This document shows positions 16,215-24,760 of a stretch of 64,000 nucleotides of DNA, piece after piece. A model generated the notes under the pieces. That model ran no database searches and was not told where the DNA came from. It saw only the letters and a list, made by a program, of their open reading frames with translations. Source of the DNA: Amycolatopsis jejuensis (GTDB taxonomy: Bacteria; Actinomycetota; Actinomycetes; Mycobacteriales; Pseudonocardiaceae); assembly GCF_000717335.1 (NCBI RefSeq), contig NZ_JNYZ01000011.1:1-64000 (forward strand), given 5' to 3'. The position numbers were made by a program, and so were the translations under genes. Positions within the stretch are counted from its first letter, which is position 1, and each line of letters opens with the position of its first letter.

Positions 16215-17017
16215 CCTACCTTCCCGCGGGACTCCTGCCCGATCCCGAAGCGCTGGCCCGCGGCGCTGACTTCAATGGCGACGGGCATGGCTACGCCATC
16301 GTCACCACGCGGGGAATCCTCATCGGCAAGTCCTTCAACTTCGACGAATCACTCGAGAAATTCACCGCCCTTCGCCGCCAGCACCCCAACGGACCGGCAC
16401 TGTTCCACAGCAGGCTCGGCACCCACGGGAAAATCACGAAAGCCAACATCCACCCGTTCCGGGTCAATCGGCAGGCAAGCACGGTCCTGGCACACAACGG
16501 AATCCTCGACCGCAGCGTCCAGCCCGGGCCTCGCCACACCAGGTCGGACACTCGCATCTTCGCTGAAGACCACCTCGGCACGACAATTCCCAGTTCCTTC
16601 GACAACCTGCCCGCTCGGCTTGACCTCGAGCGATGGCTCGGTGAGGACGTTCGACATCTCGTACGAACCGGCGCAGAAGCCGCCCCGTTCGGAGAGTTGA
16701 GCGGGCATCGCCCGGAGCCGGATTTCGGGGGACGAGGACCTGCCGTCCGAGGAAATGCCGTCATCGCACTCTCGGCGGCGGAGCTGCTGAGCGGGAGCTA
16801 CGCTGAATCCGGGCTCGGTGATCAACCGTTAAGGAAGAATCAGAAGTGCGTGTACAGGTTCAGGCTCACCCTGACCCGCTCCAGCCTGCGCTTCCGGTCT
16901 GCCCGCAGCTGCAGTGCCCGGTCGATTCCCACCGGTTCGAAGGTGATCTGGTCCGGGGCTTTCAGCTGGGCTAGTACGTCTATGTCGGTGGACACGATGG
17001 TGCCAAGAGTGGCATAG
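16202..17017 (+). CDS. Class II glutamine amidotransferase-like (Ntn) protein, C-terminus degenerate
   Basis: ATG 16202 places a cysteine at position 2 (MCMLTYLPAG), the expected N-terminal nucleophile of class II amidotransferases. Further landmarks are GHGYAIVTTRGILIGKSF, ALFHSRLGTHGKITKANIHPF and STVLAHNGIL. After about residue 150 the usual C-terminal motifs are not seen, and the frame runs about 180 bp into the antisense of pxpC, so the natural end was probably lost. Amidoligase plus Ntn amidotransferase pairs have been predicted to work together, with the Ntn part supplying ammonia or trimming the product. Confidence 0.6.
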   Translation: MCMLTYLPAGLLPDPEALARGADFNGDGHGYAIVTTRGILIGKSFNFDESLEKFTALRRQHPNGPALFHSRLGTHGKITKANIHPFRVNRQASTVLAHNGILDRSVQPGPRHTRSDTRIFAEDHLGTTIPSSFDNLPARLDLERWLGEDVRHLVRTGAEAAPFGELSGHRPEPDFGGRGPAVRGNAVIALSAAELLSGSYAESGLGDQPLRKNQKCVYRFRLTLTRSSLRFRSARSCSARSIPTGSKVIWSGAFSWASTSMSVDTMVPRVA

Positions 17018-17829
17018 CCGCCGCCGGTCACGGCGTCTCTGAGGAGGCAGATCACCTGGTCTCCGTTGGGTACTTGGAGGGAGCCGACCGGGTATCCGAC
17101 GTCGACGACGTTGCTCGGGTTGTCTCCGGCGCCGAAGGGGGGTGTGCGGTCGGCAAAGTCCAGCTTCGGTCCTTCGAGGCGGTAACCCGTCCGGTCGGAG
17201 ACCGGGGTGACGGTGAATGCCTGGTCGCGGAAGGCCGTCACCGACTCTGGCCGGAATCGGTGGTGGCACAGCCCTTCGACGAACCGGATGGGGCTTGCCG
17301 CACCCGGACACGGCCGCAGGCGGTGGTCGATCGATACTCCGCACGGTGGTTCGCGGCCCGCGAGGTCGTCGCCGCACGGCAGGACGTCACCGGCGTGCAG
17401 CGCAGTTCCGGTCGGGCCGCCGATGCCCGCGGAAACATAGGTCGACCGGCTACCCAGAACCGGCGGGGTGCCGATCCCGCCGCGGACCGCGAGATACGCT
17501 CGCGCGCCGGCGCTGATCGGTCCGATGTGGACTGTCTCGTCCGGACCGACTGCGTGCGTGGTCCAGCCCGGACGGGGGCAACCGCTGATCCGGAGGTCCG
17601 CGGTGCCGCCGGTGACCGCGATGGTGGTGCGGTCCCGGAAATGCAGTTCGGGGCCGGTCATGGTGATTTCGAGGGTGGCGGCGCCGGGGGCGTTGCCGAC
17701 GAGGGCGTTGGCACACAGGTGGGAGTACCGGTCGAGCGCGCCGGAGGGCGGCAGTCCCATCGAGTAGTAGCCGCCGCGCCCCAGGTCCTGTACCAGCGTG
17801 TGCAGACCGGGGGTGAGCACGGTGATCAT
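16840..17829 (-). CDS. pxpC: 5-oxoprolinase subunit PxpC-like (KipA/biotin-dependent carboxyltransferase fold)
   Basis: A 329-residue protein: MITVLTPGLHTLVQDLGRGGYYSMGLPPSGALDRYSHLCANALVGN at the start, a central LAVRGGIGTPPVLGSRSTYVSAG, and a late NVVDVGYPVGSLQVPNGDQVICLLRDAVTGGGYATLGTI. These are the signature blocks of the KipA/PxpC family. PxpC acts with PxpB and PxpA to open 5-oxoproline to glutamate with ATP. Its ATG overlaps the pxpB stop (ATGA), and it is the last gene of a six-gene operon. A related cyclic amide cannot be excluded as the true substrate. Confidence 0.85.
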   Translation of the reverse strand: MITVLTPGLHTLVQDLGRGGYYSMGLPPSGALDRYSHLCANALVGNAPGAATLEITMTGPELHFRDRTTIAVTGGTADLRISGCPRPGWTTHAVGPDETVHIGPISAGARAYLAVRGGIGTPPVLGSRSTYVSAGIGGPTGTALHAGDVLPCGDDLAGREPPCGVSIDHRLRPCPGAASPIRFVEGLCHHRFRPESVTAFRDQAFTVTPVSDRTGYRLEGPKLDFADRTPPFGAGDNPSNVVDVGYPVGSLQVPNGDQVICLLRDAVTGGGYATLGTIVSTDIDVLAQLKAPDQITFEPVGIDRALQLRADRKRRLERVRVSLNLYTHF

Positions 17830-18725
17830 CGCAGCAGTTCCTTGAGGGTCCGTGCATATCCGGCCGGGTCTTCGGTGAATGCGGGCAATGAGAAGTCCAC
17901 CGGATGCTCGGCGACTGCATAAGCACCGGCCGCCACGCGTTCCCGGATGTCGTCGTATTCCGGCCGGTCGACGGCGCGGAACTGGATCAGCGTGGAGATC
18001 GGGGTGAGGACCACCGAATCCTCGAAACCGGGCTGACTGCCGGTGAGGTCGACGACCGGGATCGCGGCCCGGCCGAGCAGCTGGTACCCACCCACGCCGC
18101 CGGTTGGGTACACCACGGTGAAGCAACCGCCATGGGCGACCGCGCGTTCCGGGGTTTCGGTGCGCGGGCTCAGGTACTTCGGGGCCTGGAGCTGCCGGTC
18201 CCGGGGCACGAGCTGGAACGACTCGGCGTTGCCCGGCTTGAAACAGGGGAACGTGACGATGAACGGCGCGACGGTGTGCGCGGCGATCAGCCCTGCCGGG
18301 TCCGAGAACCCGTTGACCTGCGCGGTGTACTCGAGGTCGGTCCCGGTGGCGGACTGGTGCCCGGCCCGGAACCGCAGGCAGACCTCGCGCGTCCACGGAT
18401 CGTCGTAGTGGACCGGGATTTCGACGATCCGGGTCGTGATCACTCCGTCCGCTCCCCCGCCGTCGTCGTGCAGTTCGGTGAGCGCGTCCATGACCGCGGC
18501 CGGGGCGACGACGTCCGGGTCGAGGTGAAGCAGGTAGCTCGTGTTGGCGGGGGCGACGTCGACGATGCCGGGGAACCAGGAGCGCCGGATCCGGCCGGTG
18601 ATCGTCTGCACGCGAAAGGCCGTCTGGAGGCTCATCTCCTCGCAGATCTCGACGAAGAGGAACTCGTCCCCGCCGTAGCTGGCGCGGCTGCCGTCGGGCA
18701 GTTCCCGGTAGACGCTACTGCTCAT
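17826..18725 (-). CDS. pxpB: 5-oxoprolinase subunit PxpB-like (KipI family), long form
   Basis: A 299-residue protein, clearly longer than typical PxpB (about 220). The conserved part is C-terminal: VEIPVHYDDPWTREVCLRFRAGH, GFSDPAGLIAAHTVAPFIVTFPCFKPGNAESFQLVPRDRQLQAPKYLSPRTETPERAVAHGGCFTVVYPTGGVGGYQLLGRAAIPV. The N-terminal 100 residues (GGDEFLFVEICEEMSLQTAFRV onward) are more divergent. Together with PxpA and PxpC it would form the ATP-dependent lactam-opening complex. Both ends overlap neighbours by four bases (ATGA), implying balanced synthesis of the three subunits. Confidence 0.8.
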   Translation of the reverse strand: MSSSVYRELPDGSRASYGGDEFLFVEICEEMSLQTAFRVQTITGRIRRSWFPGIVDVAPANTSYLLHLDPDVVAPAAVMDALTELHDDGGGADGVITTRIVEIPVHYDDPWTREVCLRFRAGHQSATGTDLEYTAQVNGFSDPAGLIAAHTVAPFIVTFPCFKPGNAESFQLVPRDRQLQAPKYLSPRTETPERAVAHGGCFTVVYPTGGVGGYQLLGRAAIPVVDLTGSQPGFEDSVVLTPISTLIQFRAVDRPEYDDIRERVAAGAYAVAEHPVDFSLPAFTEDPAGYARTLKELLR

Positions 18726-19465
18726 GCGCGGACCTCGATTCCCTCCGCCTGCAGCCGCGCGACGACCGCCGCCGCGATCTCCGGGGCGTTCGGCCGGTCA
18801 CCGTGCACACAGATCGACCGCACCGGCATGGCGATCACCCGGCCGGACACGGTGGTGGCCCGGCCATGGGCTGCCTCGAGCGCGCAGCGGGCCACTCGGT
18901 CGGGGTCCTTGGCCGCCGGCCTCGGCTCGACCACGTTGAGGCCGTCGTCGCCGAAGTCGAGGTCGACGGCGTTCTCCGGGATCACCGGCAGGCCGGCGGC
19001 ACGCACCGCGTCGAGGGCGGGCGAGGGCGCGAACATCAGCGGAATACCCGGCTGCATCTCCTGCAGCCGGGTGGCGATGGCGAGTGCGAGCGTGGGGTCC
19101 CGGCACACCGCACCCATGAGTGCGCCGTGCGGCTTGACATGGGACAACACCACCCCTTCACCGGCCGCGATCGCCGATAAGGCCCCGACCTGGTAGACGA
19201 GGTAGTCGACGGTTTCCTCGTGCGACACGGCCATCGCCCGCCTGCCGAACCCGAGCTTGTCCGGATATCCCGGATGCGCGCCGATGGCCAGCCCGGCTTG
19301 CTTGGCACCCGCCACGGTCTGCCGCATCGTCGATGGGTCCCCGGCGTGGAACCCGCACGCGACGTTCACGCTCGAGATGGAGCGGAAGAGCCGGACGTCG
19401 TCGCCGAGGGACCAGCGGCCGTAGCTCTCCCCCGCGTCGGCGTTCAGGTCGATCCGGCCGGTCAT
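18722..19465 (-). CDS. pxpA: 5-oxoprolinase subunit PxpA (LamB/YcsF family)
   Basis: A 247-residue protein with the LamB/YcsF hallmark blocks: IDLNADAGESYGRW, SVNVACGFHAGDPSTMRQTV, IGAHPGYPDKLGFGRRAM, VLSHVKPHGALMGAVCRDP and ICVHGDRPNAPEIAAAV. I start it at ATG 19465 because this gives the same ATGA overlap with the upstream gene that the rest of the operon uses. PxpA is the catalytic hydrolase part of the bacterial 5-oxoprolinase. In context, it probably releases an amino acid from a cyclic amide made by the preceding enzymes. Confidence 0.85.
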   Translation of the reverse strand: MTGRIDLNADAGESYGRWSLGDDVRLFRSISSVNVACGFHAGDPSTMRQTVAGAKQAGLAIGAHPGYPDKLGFGRRAMAVSHEETVDYLVYQVGALSAIAAGEGVVLSHVKPHGALMGAVCRDPTLALAIATRLQEMQPGIPLMFAPSPALDAVRAAGLPVIPENAVDLDFGDDGLNVVEPRPAAKDPDRVARCALEAAHGRATTVSGRVIAMPVRSICVHGDRPNAPEIAAAVVARLQAEGIEVRA

Positions 19466-20790
19466 CGCGCCCACTCCGCGCGGAGAACGAGATCGAGCGC
19501 TTCGAGAAGGCGGTCAACGTGCTCCGGCCGGAACGTCAGCGGTGGCCGGATCTTGAGCACATTGCCGTCCGGCCCGGAGGCGGAGATCAGCACGTGCCGG
19601 TGCCGGAGCGCGTTGACGAGGTCACGGGCATGCGCACCGTCGGGCTGCGCGGTCTCCGGATTCACGATCTCGACCCCGTAGAAGAGGCCGGTCCCGCGAA
19701 TCTCGGACACGAACGGGCTCTCGGCGGCGAGGTCCACCAGCCCGGATCGGAGGTGCGCGCCGACGACGCGGGCATTGCGGATGAGGTCCTGCTCCTCGAT
19801 GACGTTCCAGACCGCCTGTGCGGCTGCGATCGCCGCGGTGCTGCCGCCGAAGGTGTTGAAGTACCGGACAGTGCGATCGAACTCCCGCCCGACGCGCTCC
19901 TGCAGGACCACCGCCGACACCGGGTATCCGTTGCCGATCGGCTTGCCGAGCGTGACGAGGTCGGGTATCACCCGGTGCCGACGGAATCCCCACCAATCCT
20001 CGCCGGTACGGCCGAACCCGGCCTGCACTTCGTCGGCGATGTAGAGCCCGCCGGCCGCATGCACCTCGTCGGCGACGCCGTCGAGCACCGGCACCGGATG
20101 CGTACGCACACCGTCGGACGAAAAGACGCTGTCGGCGATGAAGGCGCACAGCTTGATCCCGTGCCGCGCCAGATCTGCGATCGCGGCGCGGACCTGGTTC
20201 CGCATCGGCTCCCCGGCGCCCGGTGCGCCGACGAGCCGCACGTGGGTACCCAGTGCATTTCCGGGCCCCAGCGAAGGAGAGAACTCGGCGACGGTCGCCG
20301 TGACCCCGTGGTAGGCGTTGGCGGTGACGATGAGCCCGGTACCGCCGGTGTGCTGCCGGGCGATCCGGACGGCGAGGTCGTTGGCCTCGGAACCGGTGCA
20401 GGTATAGGTGACGCGGTCGAGTTCCGGGGGAAACGTCGCGAGCAACCGCTCGGAGAACTCGAGGATGCCGTCCTGCAGGTACCTCGTGTTCGTGTTGACC
20501 ACGGAAAGCTGCCGCGATACCGCTGCCGCGACAGCGGGGTGGGCGTGCCCGACCGAGGCGACATTGTTGTAGGCATCCAGGTATTCCTCGCCGTGCGGAC
20601 CGTAGAGGTGGACGTCGCGCGCATGGGAGATCTCGACCGGATCGGCGTAGAAGAGCTGGTACCCCGGTCCGAGCAGGGCGGCGCGCCGGTCGAGTTTCGC
20701 CTTGGTCCCGGCAGTCTGCCGCTCCCGGTCGGCCAGGGTGTAGCCGTTGACCATGCCCACCGGGCTCACCCCGCTGCGCGAGGTCGTCAT
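19462..20790 (-). CDS. Class III PLP aminotransferase or phospho-lyase
   Basis: A 442-residue fold-type I PLP enzyme: YLDAYNNVASVGHAHPAV, YTCTGSEANDLAVRIARQHTGG, LCAFIADSVFSSDGV, LYIADEVQAGFGRTGEDWWGF, and the PLP-lysine block PDLVTLGKPIGNGYPVSAVV. The sequence resembles the AGXT2L/ethanolamine-phosphate phospho-lyase branch more than ordinary aminotransferases. The next gene upstream is an APH-type kinase, the classic partner of that branch (kinase makes a phospho-amine, PLP enzyme removes ammonia and phosphate). The N-terminus starts at ATG 20790, overlapping the kinase stop. Confidence 0.8.
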   Translation of the reverse strand: MTTSRSGVSPVGMVNGYTLADRERQTAGTKAKLDRRAALLGPGYQLFYADPVEISHARDVHLYGPHGEEYLDAYNNVASVGHAHPAVAAAVSRQLSVVNTNTRYLQDGILEFSERLLATFPPELDRVTYTCTGSEANDLAVRIARQHTGGTGLIVTANAYHGVTATVAEFSPSLGPGNALGTHVRLVGAPGAGEPMRNQVRAAIADLARHGIKLCAFIADSVFSSDGVRTHPVPVLDGVADEVHAAGGLYIADEVQAGFGRTGEDWWGFRRHRVIPDLVTLGKPIGNGYPVSAVVLQERVGREFDRTVRYFNTFGGSTAAIAAAQAVWNVIEEQDLIRNARVVGAHLRSGLVDLAAESPFVSEIRGTGLFYGVEIVNPETAQPDGAHARDLVNALRHRHVLISASGPDGNVLKIRPPLTFRPEHVDRLLEALDLVLRAEWAR

Positions 20791-21842
20791 GATGCGTTCC
20801 CTTCGGCGAGAGCGGCAAACCGGCCGGCGGCCTCGGACACCGTCGAGAAGGCGGCTTCGAGGTCGGCCCAGTCGTGCCGGGCGTGGTCCAGCACGTAGGC
20901 GGCCCGGTCCGGGACCTGCCGGGCGCGCCACCCGGCGATCAGCGCACGCTGCAGGGTACGCGCGGCGGCCGCCACCGGAACGAGCTCGATTTCGCTGCCG
21001 GGCAACGGCATTTCAGTCACGAATCCGGTGACGTGCCCGTCCGCGTACTGCCACGGATCGGGGTGCCGGTGATCGAGCAGGCCGGACGCGGCGACGGCGA
21101 CGTCGAACATGACCGGGCCGTGGTGGACGTCGCCGAAGTCGATGATTCCGGTGACATACCGGGTGCCCGCCGGATCGGCGAGGATGTTGTACGGGCTGAA
21201 ATCCCCGTGCACCACCTGGGATCGCAGATGCGGCCGCTGCGGGACGACCGTGTCCCGGAAGGCCTTCAGCACCGCGGTGGCCAGGTTCCGGCGCGGCCGA
21301 TCGGGGAGGTCGTCGATCAGTCCGGCCAGCACCGGAAGATGCGTGAGGTCCCACGGAAGCCGCCGGTGCGCGGCAGGATGGGCGAACGACGCGAGCCCGC
21401 GGAGCAGCTCGCCGTGCCGGGCCCCGATGACCTGCGGCCGCCACGATGCCCAATCCTGCGCGGCAAGGCTTGTCCCGGGCAGGAACTCCATCACGTGCAC
21501 CACCTGGTCCCCCGCAAGGACCGTCTCCGCGCTGCCGGCGCGAGTGCGCAGCACCCGCGGCACCGGGAGCGACGTCGTGTTGGCGGCGAGGATCATGGCC
21601 GAGGTCTGCAGTTCCACCACCGCACGGGTTTCCTGAACCGGCGCGACCTTGACGACGAACTCGGCCTCGGCGGTGGTGAGGACGGACGTCTCGTCCTTCT
21701 CCGACGCCAGGCGGCGCAGCTGCCCGGTCAAGCCGTATTCGCGGTACAGCACGGCTTTCAGCGCACCGGGATCGACGTCTCCGGTCGCGGTGAGCCCGCC
21801 ACCGGTGAGGAGTTCGTTGATCTGCGTGGCGCGAGCCGGCAT
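20787..21842 (-). CDS. APH-type small-molecule kinase (hydroxylysine/homoserine-kinase-like)
   Basis: A 351-residue aminoglycoside-phosphotransferase-fold protein. The catalytic loop is VVHGDFSPYNILADPAG, with the metal-binding IIDFGDVHHGPVMFDVAVA after it; the N-lobe carries FVVKVAP (ATP-binding lysine) and VVHVMEFLPGTSL. It most resembles hydroxylysine kinase and choline/homoserine-type kinases. Adjacent to a phospho-lyase-like PLP enzyme, it probably phosphorylates an amino alcohol for elimination. ATG 21842 overlaps the SDR stop (TGATG). Confidence 0.8.
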   Translation of the reverse strand: MPARATQINELLTGGGLTATGDVDPGALKAVLYREYGLTGQLRRLASEKDETSVLTTAEAEFVVKVAPVQETRAVVELQTSAMILAANTTSLPVPRVLRTRAGSAETVLAGDQVVHVMEFLPGTSLAAQDWASWRPQVIGARHGELLRGLASFAHPAAHRRLPWDLTHLPVLAGLIDDLPDRPRRNLATAVLKAFRDTVVPQRPHLRSQVVHGDFSPYNILADPAGTRYVTGIIDFGDVHHGPVMFDVAVAASGLLDHRHPDPWQYADGHVTGFVTEMPLPGSEIELVPVAAAARTLQRALIAGWRARQVPDRAAYVLDHARHDWADLEAAFSTVSEAAGRFAALAEGNAS

Positions 21843-22591
21843 CAGCTCGCCACCCATCCGCCATCCACGAGCAGGCTGGTTCCGTGGATGTAGGCCGCTG
21901 CGGGTGAGGCCAGGAACACCACTGCCGGCGCGATGTCCTCGACCTCGCCGATCCGGCCGGCCGGCGTCGACGCGAGCATCTGCTTCTCGTAGTCCGCATC
22001 GGCGAGGAGATGCGCGTTGATGTCGGTGCGGACATTGCCGGGGGCGACCGCGTTGACCCGCACTCCCTTCGGCGCCAGCTCCGCGGTCAGAGATTTGACC
22101 AGCAGCTCCACCGCGCCCTTCGTGGCGCAGTACGCGCTGGAGTTCGGGAAGCCGACGTATCCGCAGATCGACGACACGAAGATGATCGAGCTGCCTTCGC
22201 GCAGATGCCCGGCCGCCGCGCGCGCCAGGCGGAACGGAGCGCGGACATTCACCTGCCATTGCTCGTCCAGCGACTGGTCAGTGGTTTCGGTGAACGGAGC
22301 CGGCGCGAACACCCCGGCGGCGTTCACGAGAATGTCCAGCCTGCCGAACGCTTCCAGCGCGCAGGTGACGATGTCCGCCGGCGCGGTGTCCGCCGTTACG
22401 TCGACGCCGAGCCAGGCAGCGTCCCCGCCCAGCTCCGCAGCCAAGTGTCCGAGCCGCTCGGTCCGGCGGCCGACCAGCAGCACGCGGGCACCCGCGGCGC
22501 TGAGCTCGCGGGCGATCTGTGCCCCGATCCCCGAACTGGCACCGGTGACGACGGCGGCTCGCCCTGCGAGCGTGGTGCCGGAGTAGCTCAT
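21842..22591 (-). CDS. SDR-family oxidoreductase
   Basis: A 249-residue classical short-chain dehydrogenase: nucleotide motif VVTGASSGIGAQI, NAAGVFAPAP (NNAG equivalent), catalytic S-Y-K set in IIFVSSICGYVGFPNSSAYCATKGAVE, and RVNAVAPGNVRTDI. The C-terminus (YIHGTSLLVDGGW) is typical. It is the first gene of the pxp operon, with RBS AGAAGGGA and an operator 18 bp before its ATG. It likely oxidises or reduces an alcohol/ketone intermediate with NAD(P). Confidence 0.9.
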   Translation of the reverse strand: MSYSGTTLAGRAAVVTGASSGIGAQIARELSAAGARVLLVGRRTERLGHLAAELGGDAAWLGVDVTADTAPADIVTCALEAFGRLDILVNAAGVFAPAPFTETTDQSLDEQWQVNVRAPFRLARAAAGHLREGSSIIFVSSICGYVGFPNSSAYCATKGAVELLVKSLTAELAPKGVRVNAVAPGNVRTDINAHLLADADYEKQMLASTPAGRIGEVEDIAPAVVFLASPAAAYIHGTSLLVDGGWVAS

Positions 22592-22608
22592 GCCGATCCC
22601 TTCTCGTT

Positions 22609-22630
22609 AAATGCAAGTTTTCCTGCATTT
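22609..22630. promoter_or_regulatory. TetR operator 1, upstream of SDR operon
   Basis: A 22-bp inverted repeat: AAATGCAAG, four bases, CCTGCATTT. It lies 18 bp before the SDR start, in the SDR/TetR divergent gap. Three further copies share its 9-4-9 layout (22662, 27533, 27583). Confidence 0.75.
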
Positions 22631-22661
22631 GTGAGCTCCAGTATGCCCACGCTCCGGCCAT

Positions 22662-22683
22662 TAATGCAAGAGCCATGTCATTA
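22662..22683. promoter_or_regulatory. TetR operator 2, near the TetR gene
   Basis: TAATGCAAG, four bases, then ATGTCATTA: a perfect left half and a degenerate right half. It sits 50 bp before the TetR start and 53 bp from operator 1, suggesting autoregulation. Confidence 0.6.
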
Positions 22684-22732
22684 GACTCGCGTGTCGGCAC
22701 CGCCCGGGTCCGGCGGCCGCTACGGTGAGGGC

Positions 22733-23332
22733 ATGAGCACGGCTTCCTCCGCCCCGCAGCGGCGACCCGGCGGACGCACCGCGCGCACCCGCGCTTCGGT
22801 GCACGCGGCCGTCCGGAAGCTGCTCGCCGCGGGGACCACCGATCCGACCGTGCGCGAGGTCGCCGACCTCTCCGGGGTGCACGAGGTGACGATCTACCGC
22901 CGGTGGGGCTCGATGGAAACGCTGCTCCTCGACGTCGCCACGACGCAGCTCAACGAGGAAGCACCGTTCCCCGACACCGGCGACCTGCGCACCGACTTGA
23001 TCACCTGGGCGAGCGCCGTGGTCGAACAACTGCACCGGGGCGAAGGATTCGCGTTCTTCAAGGCCATGGCGACCGCCATGTCACCGGCGTTCGGCGGGGC
23101 GCCCGAGGCCGACCGGCAGCACGCGACGGACTACCTGCAGAGCCGGCTCGCGCAGATCCAGCGCGGCTTGGACCGCGACGCGGACCAGGGCGGGCATCCG
23201 CCGACCGCGGACATGGTGCTCGACCTGATCCTCGCCCCGCTCTACCTGCGTGCGCTGTGGGGGTATGCCCCGCACACCGACATCGAGGAGCTCGTCGACC
23301 GCGCGCTGGCGGCCGGTCACTCCTGCAAGTGA
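22733..23332 (+). CDS. TetR-family repressor of the catabolic locus
   Basis: A 199-residue protein. The N-terminal HTH is TDPTVREVADLSGVHEVTIYRRWGSMETLLLDV (about residues 36-68), with a ligand domain rich in helices thereafter. It is transcribed divergently from the SDR operon and ends convergently with the permease (16-nt overlap). Two palindromes lie in its own promoter gap, and two more stand in front of the hydrolase operon. It most likely represses both operons until a pathway intermediate binds. Start ATG 22733 was chosen as the first with the usual short basic leader. Confidence 0.85.
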   Translation: MSTASSAPQRRPGGRTARTRASVHAAVRKLLAAGTTDPTVREVADLSGVHEVTIYRRWGSMETLLLDVATTQLNEEAPFPDTGDLRTDLITWASAVVEQLHRGEGFAFFKAMATAMSPAFGGAPEADRQHATDYLQSRLAQIQRGLDRDADQGGHPPTADMVLDLILAPLYLRALWGYAPHTDIEELVDRALAAGHSCK

Positions 23333-24735
23333 GCCTCCAGCTGCACGTCCCGGCGGCGCCGCTGTGCGATGGCCCCGTAGGCCGCGCCGACGACCAGGAT
23401 CGCCGGCATGAACGCGACGTACCCGGAGTCGCTCCCGGTGACTTCCCGGTAGTGCAGCACGATGATCACCCCGATCGCGATCAGGCCGGCCGCCGCCACC
23501 ATCGGCGCCACCCGCACCGGCCACGCGCCGCCGGGCAGGATACCCCGGAACGACGCGACCGCGGCACTGATCGCCGCGCCCGCCATCAGTCCGGTGACCG
23601 CCAGCGAGGTCACGCCCGACACGGCCGGGAAAAGGTTCGTCAGCGGGTCCATCCCGGTCAGCACGAACGGCAGCAGCACCACCACGCACACCACGATCTG
23701 CACCAGCGACGCGGCCGCCGGAGTCCCGAACCGACGGTGTACCACCGAAAGCTTGCGCGGCAGCAGCCCGGCCCGCGACAGCGAGAAGTGGTAGCGCGCC
23801 GCCATGTTGTGGAACGACACGGAAGCAGCAAGGAAGCTCACCGCCAGCAGCAAGCTGATCGCGACTACCGCCCAGCTGCCGAGATAGTGCTGCGCCGCAC
23901 GCATCACGAGCGTGCCGGGATCTTCTTGTGCCGCAGTGGCCACGTCCTCGAACGCAGCGACCAATGACCAGGTGGAAAACAGGAAGACGACGATGAGGAG
24001 CGCGAGCGCGAGATACGTCGCACGTTTGATGCTGCGTCCGGGCGCAGCGCACTCCTCACCGTAGATCGCGGCGGCTTCGTATCCGGCGAAGGACAGCATG
24101 CAGAACACCAGAGCCAGTGCGTAATTCCCGTCGAACATCACTGACGGCGAGTAACCCTCGAACGTGAATCCACCCGGCTGCCGCACCAGAATCGCCACCG
24201 CCAGGACGGCGAGAAGGAGGAACTGCGTGACGCAGATGACCGCAGTCGCGCGCGAGGCGATCCGGACCCCGAAGAACCCCAGCGCCCAGACGACGGCCAG
24301 CGCGACCGCGGCATAGACGTACCAGCCGAGGTGGACGTCGAAGTACGTGGCGAACCCGATCGACGCGAAGTACCCGGTGGCCGCAGCCATCGCCGCGGCA
24401 GCCATGTTGTAGGCGATGCCGGCGATGAACGCCGCAGCGGACCCAGCAGACCGGCCGAGCCCGAAACCGATGAACGCGTAGTACGCACCGGCATTCACCA
24501 CCCGGCGGCTCAGCGCGACGTACCCGGTGGTGAAAACGGCGAGCAGGACGCCGACGATCAGCAGCCAGCCGAGGGTACCCGAGCCGACCCCGAGACCGAG
24601 GCTGAGCGAGAGGTTCGACGCCATCGCGGTGAGCGGCGCGGTGGCGGCGACGACCATGAACACCATGCCGGCCACGCCGACGGAGTTCTGCCGTAAGCCG
24701 GGGGAAGCTGCTTGCCGGAGCGGGGTTTCGGTCAT
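23317..24735 (-). CDS. APC-superfamily amino acid permease
   Basis: A 472-residue transporter with 12 hydrophobic helices. Family blocks are VGVAGMVFMVVAATAPLTAMASN (helix 1), NAGAYYAFIGFGLGRSAGSAAAFIAGIAYN, and the central FSFAGYEAAAIYGEECAAPGRSIKRATYLA (consensus sequence of APC antiporters). It should import an amino acid or amine that feeds the neighbouring enzymes. ATG 24735 is preferred to the upstream in-frame codon because it gives the standard polar N-terminus. The gene is the third of the hydrolase-ligase-permease operon. Confidence 0.9.
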   Translation of the reverse strand: MTETPLRQAASPGLRQNSVGVAGMVFMVVAATAPLTAMASNLSLSLGLGVGSGTLGWLLIVGVLLAVFTTGYVALSRRVVNAGAYYAFIGFGLGRSAGSAAAFIAGIAYNMAAAAMAAATGYFASIGFATYFDVHLGWYVYAAVALAVVWALGFFGVRIASRATAVICVTQFLLLAVLAVAILVRQPGGFTFEGYSPSVMFDGNYALALVFCMLSFAGYEAAAIYGEECAAPGRSIKRATYLALALLIVVFLFSTWSLVAAFEDVATAAQEDPGTLVMRAAQHYLGSWAVVAISLLLAVSFLAASVSFHNMAARYHFSLSRAGLLPRKLSVVHRRFGTPAAASLVQIVVCVVVLLPFVLTGMDPLTNLFPAVSGVTSLAVTGLMAGAAISAAVASFRGILPGGAWPVRVAPMVAAAGLIAIGVIIVLHYREVTGSDSGYVAFMPAILVVGAAYGAIAQRRRRDVQLEAHLQE

Positions 24736-24760
24736 GTCGGACCGCTTTCTGTGCAGGGGG

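Noticed and set aside
19333..20898. 521-codon plus frame antisense to the PLP enzyme
   Set aside because: No motif; the minus strand carries a complete class III PLP fold.
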